A stretch of 64,000 nucleotides of DNA, taken from assembly GCF_014851395.1 (NCBI RefSeq), contig NW_024040817.1:29979976-30043975 (forward strand), read 5' to 3'. A program made the position numbers and the translations under genes. Under the pieces are notes generated by a model. The model was not told the origin of the DNA. It made no database searches and saw only the letters and a program-made list of their open reading frames with translations. Shown piece by piece: positions 24,285 through 35,960 of the stretch. Numbering within the stretch: the first letter of the stretch is position 1; every line of letters starts with the position of its first letter. This DNA is from Micropterus salmoides (Eukaryota; Chordata; Actinopteri; Centrarchiformes; Centrarchidae).

Positions 24285-24857
24285 TTCACTTTGATTGGTG
24301 AAACTATGTCAGTGGGTTACATTGACACCAGTGCAGGACTGCAGGGAGGGCGGGGCCGATGAACTGGGTCACATGGTTGCAGGCTGATCGCTACTCGCAA
24401 CAGTCGCTGCAAAACCAGTCCTCCAGACAGAGTCGAGCCTTTACCCCTGTACCATCCCTGAGTGGAATTCGCCATATTTCGAGATTGACCTCAATAACGC
24501 TGAGAACAGACGCAGCTGTGTTTCTCCTCTCCTGGCAGAAAGAACAAGACCACCACCGAGAAACTGACATTTCGGCGTCGTTCGAAATCTTGAAAACTCG
24601 CTGCTTCGGTTTGATATGTGAGATTTCTTCTTCTTCCTGTAATTGTATCTACGCTAGTCTGTCACTGACAACCGACCGTAGTTTGTACGGTCTTTACCGG
24701 GTTTAGGCGTCGTTCATTCAAATGTTGTAACGTTAGCGTTACAGCCAGTTTCCCAACCGGGAGCCATCAGCGACTTCTCAGTTGCTGAACACAAACAGAA
24801 ACACGGCTTCAGCACTGAGGTAGCAGAGGAGGAGGAAAGCCCCCAAACTCGCAGGAC
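24285..24857 (+). promoter_or_regulatory. nr1d2: nr1d2 promoter region and 5' UTR
   Basis: Upstream of the nr1d2 ATG are an inverted CCAAT box (gattggtg, about 24,293-24,300) and a GC box (gggcggggcc, about 24,349-24,358) in a GC-rich setting, fitting a TATA-less promoter. Exon 1 then carries roughly 0.4-0.5 kb of 5' UTR to the ATG at 24858. A 115-codon open frame occupies 24359-24706 within this region; it has no known domain and would be an upstream ORF only if transcription starts before 24359. The start site is inferred. Confidence 0.45.
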
Positions 24858-27800
24858 ATGGAGTCGAGCAAAGCTGGTAAGTGTGCATTAACTGTAATTG
24901 AAATGAGAGGAGCTGCAGCTTGTTGCACTGGACTTAATATTGTCCTGCCGTTAGGTGCAATGGAATTACGTTTGGTGAAAGTAGCACGACTAGCTAACTA
25001 AATGGGGCGCACTGTCGTGTTATATCGTTAAAAGTCTTTACATTCTCACGAAGCATTTAAAGATGTTAAAGGTCGTAGCGTGCACTGGTGTGTTAACATT
25101 AAACTGGGTTAGGAGTAGCAGTGGGCTGTTGTCATTACCTAAGTAGATAGCTTCATCAGCACTGCAGTCCTCCCTTCTCACATGGACTCACCAGCCTGGC
25201 CATGTGCACCAGTGTTTACGCTCCCCCGTGCGTCGCCGCTCATTGGCCGAGTGGCGTCGTGACGTGGCGCATTGCATAATTTCTCCCGTCAAGATGGTGT
25301 GGCGTCTGGCCGCGGGTACACGTGAGGCAGCTCGCGGTGACCACAGACTGCAGGCGGTGACCCAGTTTTCCCGGGGAAAGAACATGCCTGCTCCACGTGG
25401 GGGCGTGTTGAATAAAGTCGTCGAAAGATGTGGCGCTTTCACGGCCCCTGGGATATACAAGCATCTACGCGTAGAATGCAGTGTTGTTCAGGGACTTCGG
25501 CTGAAAAAATATTTCTAGAAATTACTTCCAACTCGTTTTTCATGTGTTAATATATAAGCTGAGCACTGGTTTTAATGTTAACATTGTTAAATCGGCCATA
25601 GAAATTATTTGTGTAGTGGGTGTGTTACATTCCCTATTGGGGAAAAAATAAAATAAAATCAATACTTTTCATTACATGCCATTTTACAAATCACCACTGC
25701 TTGCAAAATCACATTACAGGACACATATGACTTGATTTAGGTATTTGGGGTTAAGTTTGCCGAATGACTTGTAAAAGCTGATATTTCCCATGGGATTGGA
25801 ATGCAGCATATTTTTCTGCATTCTGAATCAATCCAATATCCTCAAATCAAAAAGTTTAGGGACTTGATCCTCCAATGTAAAATCTTACGATTTTTCTCTT
25901 TAACTTTGTACTATAGTAGTAGGCTACTGTGTAATTATGTACTAAGCAGAAGTAATACATGTTAAGTTTGGTAGACAAAGGCGTTTTAGTGTCACTTCGC
26001 CATTTTTCCATGTATTCTAATACAGAAATATAATGACAATGGGTATTTTCAGAGAGTTTAATGTCTGTAATAACACCATATTCTTGAAATGTGTGAGAAA
26101 ATATCACATCATTGGATTGGATGAAGCGGGCCTTTTAATGAGGTCAGAACTGATGATGAAGACAAACATTTTATGGTATCTGTCCTATTTTCTGTGGAAA
26201 AGAATATGTGGTACTATTTTTGTCTCAGTCCACCTTTATGCCAGCATTTAATCCAATAGTTAATGATACCTATTCGTCAGAAAATCACAACATGAAAAAT
26301 GCAAGGGGTGCACTGTCAATTTACTTGAGATGACATGCATCACTTATATCAGTACAATGTGTTTGTCTAGATACATTTGTTAAAGGGCCTGTATATGTGA
26401 ATTGCTGCAGGGACAGGCCAAACTACCTACTACACACACCCTAGTGAAGCTGACATTATGTAACGGCTGTTACCTAATCAGTGAGAATGGCAGGGGAAGA
26501 AATCAGGTCAGCCTGTGTTGAAGGGGAACACGGACTCAGCGGCAGCAGCCTGCCTGCTCGGCTCCTACTGGCTGAGGAAGTTGATGTCGTATTATGGTCT
26601 GCCCTCTTTGTGTTAAGCTTGTTGATTCCACAGCAAATCTGCCTGGGGCTGGTGATAGGTACAGCTACATTTCATGTGAGGGAGTAGCAGGAAGTTGGAA
26701 TGAGCACTGATAGCGACCACGACAGATCATGTAAAGAAAAACAAAAGCGCCACATGCAGAAACCTGAATATAAACAGAAAATTAAAAGACAAAAATGTCA
26801 CAGTATTTAATAGACTGGAATATTTGATGCTAAAACACCACAGAACAAGAGAGAGAATTAAATTGTGCATTTGTTGGGGACTATTTTCTGCAGCAGATTA
26901 AGAAACATTTGTTTCTTTATTGAATATTTCTTGCAGCTGTGTGTGTATGTGTGTGTGTGTGTCAAAGCTATTGAGTGTGTGTTCATGGTGTTGAAGGAGC
27001 ATGTCACCCAGTGCAACAGTGAGGCTCACTCATGTGTCTTTAATAGTTTCTGGACAACAATGGAGCTCTGTGGCTCAGAGAAAGAAGATATATTGTTGGA
27101 TATTTTATATACACACAATACTTGTTACTAGGATCCATTCATAGTTGGCTTAGGTCTTTTCATGGGGTTTGTTGACAGTAAGTAAAATATAGTATCACCA
27201 GCCTTATGTTTTAAAGGTAAGAAATGAAAGCTGTCCACATGTCTGCACAGTGTCGCTGCAGTCCTTGTCTTCATGGCCCATTTTCCTCTCTGCCACCAGG
27301 AGGCGTGATAACCTACATCAGCTCGTCCAGCTCTGGCTCTAGCCCGGAGTCGTGCCACAGCGACTCCTCCAACGGCAGCTACCAGTCGTCCTCCCCGCCC
27401 CACGGCTCCTCGCCCAGCCGCCACCGGCCAGGTCAGCCGGCTGACAACACGCTCCCCGCAGCCGGCCAAAACCTTCCAGGATCTCAGAAAAGTGGACGCT
27501 CCTCCTCCACTGCAAAATGTGGCATCACAAGTAAGATGATCGCTCCATTTTGTGTTTTGAGAAGCTAACTGTGCTAATCTGTAACTTTGATCAAACTGAG
27601 AATGTGAGAGTGCTTCTTTTAGGTAGGAGAGTTTCCTTTTATTTATAGAGATTGACTTTGCGTGCGGATCTTTATGCATGATTGGAGACCAACAGTGGTT
27701 TATTCCAGCAGAGCACAGTTAAGGACGAGTTCCCTTATGGCCTCAGACAAACATCAAACCAGTTATCATTGAATTTTCTGAAAAACTTAACAGGATCCAG

Positions 27801-30800
27801 CAAATAAAATGTGAGTGTAAATTTTACTGTAGTAGCAGGGTTAGGGCAGAACCAAAGCACCACACAAGGTTTTTATTAACTTAAAATAAACCAACAAAAT
27901 GACAAACCAAGATTCTATTGATTTCTTACCTTCAAGGTAGCTAGTTTCAGCTAATTAGAGTACGATAAAAAAATTTCTCAATTGTATCATAAGTGAGGTA
28001 TTTCAGATGACCACTGTTTACTATAAAAAAAAAAATGATAAAAACGAATTGTTGTTTGTTATGATTTACCCCTTCCAAGGCACTGCAGGTTGATTTCATA
28101 GTGAATTGAAAAGAGAAACCAAAGCTTGCCCGGAAACAGGCCTGTAAGCAGGATTTTAGAAACACTGAGGTCTGTCAACGCAAAGTTTAAAAGCCGTCTC
28201 TTCACTATCAGGAATAACATTTGCGTGGAGAGAAATTAATTCGTTCTAGTACATTAAATCAACATTTAAAAATCACATTTTCACATCATACATTTCACAC
28301 ACGAAATGTCCCTCACACTACACTAACCTATATATGAATTTATCATTAATCCCACGGAAATGCTGTTTTGATACGTGTGTGTATGTGTGTGTGTATATTC
28401 ACAGGCGATGTCTTGAGATTTTGCATGTGAAATATCTGAAACGTGCCTATATGTGAGCTTTTTGCCATATTTCAAATTGTGCTCCACATGTAAAATGTGT
28501 TTTACTTATGATTCAGTTGCTTCTTTTTGTAAGGCTAAATATCCGAGCCTACAGTCTAAAATACAGAAATAAGCCGTTAAAAAATAACCACATGTATAAT
28601 AATGAATAAATAAGTTTATGATTGTAGAAAAGAACTCCACACAAAAAATAGTGAGGATGTGATCTGTGATGGTAACTATGTCACTGGCTGGATTGGAGGC
28701 AATCACTCAAAACACACTGCACTTTGGAAAATTGTTGGTAGTAATGTAAAACGTAAACTGTCTTTAGTTAAGGAGAAATCAGAAATCACTGGTGTTTTCC
28801 TTTTTCAGACGAACTATATGTGTAATAACGTGTTTTTGTATCACTCAGAAATCAACGGCCTGGTGCTGCTGTGTAAGGTGTGTGGCGATGTGGCCTCTGG
28901 TTTCCACTACGGCGTGCATGCCTGCGAGGGCTGTAAGGTGAGGGTAGCTCTCTGAACCCCCCTCCAAAAACACACACACGACACTGAGTCACTTATTTTC
29001 ACTGCGACACAGTGATGGAGCTTGCGCTGACTTTGGGGTGGAGTTGAAGTACGGCTACAAAGCAGAGCCTCAGTGAAAGTAGTTGCCCCCCCCCCCCATA
29101 TTTATATATCCGCTGCTCCTCATACTTCACATTACTGTGTGGCCTAGTTAACTGTCGGGAGCAAACACACCACAGTACGCCTTCGAGGAGGAACACACAC
29201 ACACACACACACACGTTTTAGACTAATGTATTGGTTAGCCAATATTATACAGTTTTAATGAATCTCAAAACTGCAAGAAATGCAAATAATTTAAGTGTTA
29301 TTGACATGAAGATGCACTAATTTAAAGGTCATTATTTGAAATTGAATAAAACCCATGTTGGTCTAATTTTGACGTGTCCACTCACAGTAATCTCGCCCTC
29401 TCTCCGTGACTTGTGTGATCCCTGTCATCACGGTGCGCTGTTTGTCTTTATGAACACACAGGGCTTCTTCAGGAGGAGCATCCAGCAGAACATCCAGTAT
29501 AAGAAGTGCCTTAAGAACGAGAGCTGCCCCATCATGAGGATCAACAGGAACCGCTGCCAGCAGTGCCGTTTCAAGAAATGCCTGATGGTGGGAATGTCCA
29601 GAGACTGTGAGTATCTGTAGAAGTTACTGTCAGGCTCATTGGAGCAACGCTCATTTAAAAAAAAAAAAAAAAATAGAATAACCAAACAACCTGAGTGGAA
29701 GCGCCGAAAATTTAAAACAGTCTCGTAATATCTCAGCAAAAGTTTTTATACTTGGCTGAGGTTTATTGAGGGAAAATAAAATGCAACAAAGTGAAGTCAG
29801 ACGTGGCGGATAAATGATAATGTACATATCCTAACGGCTGTGGTTCAGAAAGTAGAGCGGGTCGCCCGCTAATCAGAAGGTCAGCGGGACAATCCCCTTA
29901 CTGCTCCAGTCTCCATGTCAAAGTGGCCTTGGGCAAGATACTGAACCCCATATTGCTGCTGAAGGCTGTGCCATCAGCGAATGTGAATGATTAGTTCCTT
30001 TCTGATGTGCAGTTGGCACCTTGCATGGCAGCCACTGCCATCAGTGTGTGAATGGGGTGTATGGGACATGTGAGAAGTTTTGAATGATCAGAAGACTAGG
30101 TGCTGTATAAGTACAGTCCATTTACCATTCAACTGAAAACCTGGAGTGATGGGACTGTAACATTTAATACATGATGGTGCAGTGGATAAGACACTTGCCT
30201 CTGGTGTGGGAGACCGGGGTTTGATTCCCACTGCAACATCTACCAATGTGTCCCTGAGCAAGACACTTTACCACTAGTTGCTCCAGAGGCGTGCGTCCTC
30301 TGCTCTGGATAAAAGCGTCAGCTAAACCAATTATTTATTATAATTCCTATAATAAAGGATCAAATTGTTCAAAACTAAGGACATCCATCAATTAAAACAT
30401 TATGAAATAAATAGTTATATGAAAAAATACAATCTTATTAAATATATTTTTTAACATTACATAATAATGAGCCCATGGATACCATATTGGATTATTTTAC
30501 ATGATATAGCCCAGATTTCTGTCTGTATTTATTCATTTGAATATTCGTTTTATGATATGATTTAATATAAAACTCTTTTTGGGCCTTCATAGGGGGACTC
30601 ACAAGAGACTGATTTAGAAAGAACAGCAGAAGCAAAGATATTCAGATTTTGAATCCCATAGTTAAATCCCTTGATTTAACTCAATACCTTATTTTTGTTA
30701 CATTCCTGCCTGGTAAATAAAAATCAATGGAAGCAAACTGACCCAGCTCAGCGTGGCTCAGTCAGCGGGTGGGATTTCTAACTGCTTTTCTGAAGAATAA

Positions 30801-33800
30801 AAATTGCTCACATGATTCATTACTGACTAACTTATAGTGCAACACTATAAAAAAATAAAGGTGAATCCTTCTGAAATGATTCTCCCCTCACTGTTCAGCT
30901 GTGCGCTTTGGCCGAATCCCCAAGCGGGAGAAACAACGCATGCTGCTGGAGATGCAGAGTGCCATGAACAACATGATGAACAACAGCCAGCTGCACAGCA
31001 GCCAGACCCTACCTATTGGCAAACCGCTGCCGGCCAGTGCCACAGAACCTACCTCCGAGGATGCCGGCCCCGCCCCTTCCTGCTCTCCATCCAGCCAATC
31101 AGACTCCAGCTCTGAACCTGAACCCACCGTGGCCATGGACACCAGCCCCAGCTCGGCCTCGCCCAGCACGTCAGACAGCGGGGAGGAGGAGGTGATCGGC
31201 TCGGTGACCAGGGCCCACCAGGAGACCTTCATGTACAACCAGGAGCAGAGCACCCTGACACCTGAGGCCCCGCCCCCCACTGGCTCCCTGAACAGTGGCT
31301 CTGCCAAAAACACCACTAACCTGCGTGAAGAGGAGCAGCAGGATGCCTGGAACCACCACAACAACCTGGTCACCATGGCAGCACAGGACCCCCCCTCCAG
31401 CATGGGCCCCCAAGGTCAGGAGGACAACACCACCAGCCACTGCCCCTTCAGGCTGTCCAGGAGGGCCGTCTCCAGCCACTGCCCAGCCTACACACACGGA
31501 GCGTTCAGAGCCCCGTCCACAGAGGGCCCCGCCAATGGAGCCCACACTGGGCCCCTGTGGAGAGGAGGCAACAGAATGCATCTGGTAAGATTAAAAGGTT
31601 TCAAACACAAAGCCAATTAAACAAGCTTTAATTAAGGCATTAAAGTATATTAAATACCATTTAGAAGGCAATGAGAATTCAAAATAAAATAAATTAGAAT
31701 GCAGTTCGATAAAACAGAATGATAGCAAACCAATAACTGCTTCTCATAGAGGTTTGGTGAGGTCATAACAGTGAAGCAGTTCAGAGATGTATTTTTCTGC
31801 GGATCCTCTGAAATGCTGGCAGCCAGGGCAGTGATCTGAGAACAGGAGAAATATGTTCTTCTGAATCAGACTGACTGAGACCTGTAAAACACCAATGCAG
31901 TGGTGCAGCCTTCTAAATATAAGCAGTGACTTACTTTGGGGCAGCAAAACAAACATGACCATAGGTGCATTTGACTTCATGCGATGTTGAGCAGCGCTGA
32001 CTTCCCGCGATGCATGCTGGACTTAAAATAAGGCATGCTGGTTAGAAATTGTGCCCGACTTTCGTTGGCGCTGCAAAGATTCACCATGTCACGTGACATT
32101 GAAAGGCGGCTGCAGGCGCCGAGTCCGGCGGCCGCAGTTGCTTTTCTCCAGCTGCACAAATTTGGAACCACCTTTTGCCTGGTCTTGCAGCATTTGTTGT
32201 TTAAAATGCTGTGAGATCAGTCATTGATCTCATCTCACAGTAAGCTCACGCAGGTAGAATGTGTCCGACTTGACGGCGCCGTTTTTATTCCCCGCCACTG
32301 CAGTCACCTGCAGCTCACAAAGAAAGTCAGCCGCAGTCATCTCGAACACACCTATCACCAAATACAACTGAGATGGAAAACATCAAGCGGGCACAGAGCA
32401 ACACTATTCATTTGGATTTGGTTTCCGGCCACCCTGGTCTCAACCAGCTCCTGAGAAAAACATCAGGCTTCTTAGCCACTACACGCTCCACTATGTTCAC
32501 CAGTCGCTAAATTAGTTTTGGTGCTGGAGAGGTAGATTGCAGTGGGTTTGTCCAAGCGTTTTCACTGGATAAAGGCTGCCCACGGTGGTTGCTGAAAACG
32601 AAGTGGTGGGTCAAAAAAAATAGATTTTTAAAAATTGAATAAAGGCTCTTTAGAGCCATGGGGGACTCCATGAGTCTCTGTGGATTCCCTTTCAGTTTAC
32701 ACATAGTCATGAAATCCATTAATATAAAATTATTTTGAGTGCAGATTTAGTTTCTCTGTAACTCAATTGAAAAAATAAATCAATGGTGATGTTTGAAGTC
32801 CAGAACAAGAGCTGTTGTCCTGAATTATTTGACTGTTTTACTGTTTATTTTAGACAGACTAAACTCCCTTCCAAGTTTTCTGACATCAACAGACAGACGC
32901 ACTGTATCAGCCTCACCCTGATTTACCCTGATTTTGATCATTTCATGCTTCCTCCAGACAGACAGTTTATATTGCTCTGTCCCCTGTCCTGCCTTCAGGT
33001 GTGTCCGATGAACACGTCTCCCCATGTGGACCCTCAGAAGTCTGGCCACGAGGTGTGGGAGGAGTTTTCCCACAGCTTCACCCCTGCTGTCAGGGAGGTG
33101 GTGGAGTTTGCCAAGAAGATCCCAGGCTTCAGAGATCTGTCCCAGCCTGACCAGGTCAGCCTGCTGAAGGCTGGCACCTTTGAGGTACACTATGTTTTTC
33201 TAAACCATGTGATCTTTTTCAGCTGTCATGGAAAGCTGAGGTTATGGCAGGTGTCAGAAGACTGACAGGTGTTTGTGATCTACAGGTGTTGGTGGTTCGC
33301 TTCGCTTCTCTCTTCGACATGAAGGACCGCACCGTCACTTTTCTGGGTGGGAAGAAATACAGCTTGGACACTCTGAGAGCCATGGGGGCCGGAGACCTCC
33401 TCAACTCCATGTTTGACTTCAGTGAGAAGCTCATCAACCTGGGCCTCAGTGAGGAGGAGATGAGCCTCTTCACAGCTGTGGTTCTGGTCTCTGCAGGTGG
33501 GTTTGTTTTTAGTTCATTCTTTTTTGCACTCCACACTTGTTACACCAAGTAAAAAACAATGCACGCACCACAGACCAGTATGGGCTTTTGAAGGCAGATA
33601 GAAATATATTTAAATTAAAACTTTTCTATTCTGAACTTTGCCCTGCCAAACACTAATTAATGCAACCCTTGGTTGGGGACCACTGACACCACCATGAGAA
33701 CCAGAACCACCATGGTACACAAAGCTTTTGCTAATTTTTTATTTGATATGTAAGACACTGATGAGAAAATAGAGGTGAACAACAATGGACGGATGAAAAC

Positions 33801-34480
33801 AAGATTATGGGGCTTGTGTTTTCATTTTGAAATGAAAACCATACTTAACCAAAGGCCACTTACCGGCCTGTTTCGACTGTGGAGATATTGAGATTATTTC
33901 AACATTTTGCTTATTCACATTCAGGCTAAGAGTGAGAAGAGAAGATCAAATAGATCAGATAGCTTAGCATAGCATAAGGACTCGAAATGGGGAACTTGCT
34001 TGCCTGACCTGGCTTTGTCCAAGGTAACAAAAACCACCTAGCACTTCTGAAGATTTTTTTTTTTTTTACCTTTTAACAGAACCATTAGAGCGGTTCCCCA
34101 TGCTTCCAGTCTTGATGATAAGCTAAGCCAATAGGCTGCTGTCCGTAGATTCAGTGACATGGATCTGAAAGCGTTATTTCCCAAAATGACAAAGTTGTTT
34201 TTTGTCCAGATTTTTTCCCCACACATGAATACAAAATGTGTGCCATAGCTCTCGCCTAACCCTGTAACTGCCCCTTCTTCCAGATCGTTCAGGCATAGAG
34301 AACGTGAACTCGGTGGAGGCCCTGCAGGAGACGCTGATCCGCGCCCTGCGAAGCCTCATCACCAAGAACCACCCCAACGAGTCGGCCATCTTCACCAAGC
34401 TGCTGCTCAAACTGCCCGACCTGCGCTCGCTCAACAACATGCACTCTGAGCAGCTGCTGGCCTTCAAGGTCCATTCCTGA
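24858..34480 (+). CDS. nr1d2: Nuclear receptor Rev-erb beta (NR1D2)
   Basis: Haem-responsive transcriptional repressor that binds RORE/RevRE sites with NCoR and links the circadian clock to metabolism. Eight coding exons: 24858-24876, 27300-27530, 28849-28937, 29462-29606, 30899-31584, 32999-33184, 33286-33496 and 34284-34480, in frame to 587 aa (human 579). The N-terminus is serine-rich (GGVITYISSSSSGSSPES). The two-finger DNA-binding domain spans residues 92-160 (CKVCGDVASGFHYG, P-box CEGCKG). The hinge keeps EEVIGSVTRAH. The ligand domain ends at AFKVHS without the activation helix 12, as in all Rev-erbs. The haem ligands are present: Cys392 in VCPM and His576 in NNMHSE, matching human Cys384 and His568. 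Teleosts can carry nr1d2a and nr1d2b; I cannot say which this is. The intron between exons 4 and 5 holds two SINEs. Confidence 0.97.
25200..25520 (+). promoter_or_regulatory. nr1d2: CpG-rich clock-motif block in nr1d2 intron 1
   Basis: A CpG-rich patch about 0.35-0.65 kb after exon 1 contains an inverted CCAAT (25242-25246), a CRE-like TGACGTGG (25260-25267), a D-box-like TTGCATAA (25272-25279, reverse TTATGCAA) and two perfect CACGTG E-boxes (25319-25324 and 25394-25399). E-box and D-box control of Rev-erb genes is established in mammals. That this block works as an enhancer or second promoter is my inference. Confidence 0.5.
26937..26962 (+). repeat. (GT)n microsatellite in nr1d2 intron 1
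   Basis: Interrupted run of GT units (gtgtgtgtatgtgtgtgtgtgtgtc). Apart from this and the clock-motif block, the 2.4 kb intron shows nothing I recognise. Confidence 0.8.
29834..30130 (+). mobile_element. tRNA-derived SINE, family A, copy 1
   Basis: Has a tRNA-like head with A-box-like ggttcagaaagtagagcggg and a degenerate B box (ggtcagcgggacaatccc). The body reads ccttgggcaagatactgaac and the tail gtacagtccatttaccatt. A second copy is at about 50,418-50,690. It lies in the nr1d2 intron between exons 4 and 5. Confidence 0.8.
30170..30335 (+). mobile_element. tRNA-derived SINE, family B, copy 1
   Basis: Has head text gtgcagtggataagacactt and B-box-like ggtttgattccc, followed by gtccctgagcaagacacttt, ctccagaggcgtgcgtcctc and ggataaaagcgtcagctaaa. 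It matches a second copy at about 49,041-49,180. It sits directly behind the family A SINE in the same intron. Confidence 0.8.
31975..32340. other. GC-rich insert-like stretch in nr1d2 intron 5
   Basis: Markedly richer in GC and CpG than the flanking intron, with related words gtgcccgactttcgttggcg and gtccgacttgacggcgccg and the pair gatgcatgctgg / ggcatgctgg. It may be a degraded DNA transposon. No coding potential was seen. Confidence 0.35.
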
Positions 34481-35960
34481 AGTTTCCTCTTGTACTTGAC
34501 ACCCAGGCACAAACTATTTACGGTCTGCGACTGGACCCCGGAGGCCACGCAGACCACCAGCTCCGCCTCACTTCCCAACCCCACGTGCACCTCCACACTT
34601 CCTCCCATGAGGCTTTGGGTTCTGTTCCTTCAGTCTGTAAATGTAAACTAAAGCTCAAACCTGACATTTAAAGGAGGAAGACGACCATAAAATGTTCTTG
34701 TACTGTAGGGCGTGACTGCCTGTGTGACGGTAATGCATACATACAGACACACTGATTGATGTATATGTTTCTTGTGTTTGTGTGTAGCATACTATATGTT
34801 TGCAAATGTAAAAACAAAAAACAACAACAAAAAAAATGTTAGAAGCACTTTTCTGTATAGTGTAGACTGGTATTTTTGCATTCATAGTGCAATATGTGAC
34901 CGCTTGTTGATTTGAGCTGTATAGTGAGGAGTCATTATACTTGTGTATACTTTTCAATGGCACACATTAATTTGAATAGGTGCTGGGCTCATATTGGGGG
35001 GTGGGGGGGTGGGGGGATGTTGTAACCCTTAAAACAAACCAAACTGTGGGCACTGAATGACTGATGAGGTAGAATTCTGTTCAGAAAAACAAAAGAAAGC
35101 AGACTACAATGAGAGGCATGTGGACGTAAAGCTGCTGTCAGTCCCAGCTTTCTAGTTTGGTCACGAGAAATTAGAGAATGTTTATGTTGAATGAATTAGG
35201 GAAGCAAAAGAAGGCGGTGTCTTATTTCAGGCTTTTCATGCAGTTGTTTTACGTGCTGTGTTGTGGGTCATTTTTCTAAATTATTTGGGCATTGTGACAA
35301 ATCAGATGTATCTGTGATTTCTACACATGGATCAGTGGAAATGGAGAAACACTGAACCAACGAAATAGAATTGAACGTAAAAAAAAAAAAGAGATTTCCT
35401 TCTCTTATATTTTTTTCTCCTTATAGAAAAAAAACAGATTTCTGAGATCCCAGTGTCTGCTGTCCTGCGTGTCCCAGGTTGGGTTGAGTTTCCTACCTGC
35501 TAAGCAGTTGAGTCAAGACACTTGGTGCTGCTGTGGGACACTGGACGGCAGAGAAGGCGTTTGCAGTCACCAGCAACTCTCACATGCTTGAATAATGTCT
35601 TATTTCAAACTGTACAGACTTTAGCTGAGTGTAGTTAATCTGAATAGGTAGGGCTGTTTCACATTAAATATGATTGTAATATCACTGAAGTGATTGTAAT
35701 TTAAAGAGTTGAGGTGACAGCTGAGTTGCTGGTGTTCTTTTTGCGATGCCATCGTTGTGCTCCCTTTCGGTGAATTCAGAGTGTCTGGCCTTTCAATATC
35801 CAGAGCTTCTGTCATTGTGTTAACATTGCTGATGTGGTTCTGTTCTCCTCTGTGAAAGGATTGCAGTATGCATAGATTTCTATATAAATATATACATACT
35901 ATCATACATAACTGTATAGATGAATTTATCTATATAAATAAATTTTATAAATGCTGTTCA
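34481..35960 (+). other. nr1d2: nr1d2 3' UTR with poly(A) signal
   Basis: About 1.45 kb of non-coding sequence after the TGA, ending near an AATAAA at 35937-35942. It contains a run of three long G tracts at 34996-35016 on the sense strand, which could fold as an RNA G-quadruplex. No conserved coding frame was seen. Confidence 0.6.

Noticed and set aside
26481..26687. 68-codon frame in nr1d2 intron 1
   Set aside because: Hydrophobic but short, with no homology and no splice signals linking it to nr1d2.
27128..27679. 183-codon antisense frame over nr1d2 exon 2
   Set aside because: It overlaps the serine-rich exon, whose codons give long antisense frames; the residues are low complexity.
30888..31581. 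Antisense frames of 171 and 136 codons opposite nr1d2 exon 5
   Set aside because: Expected shadows of a GC-rich coding exon without stops; no homology.
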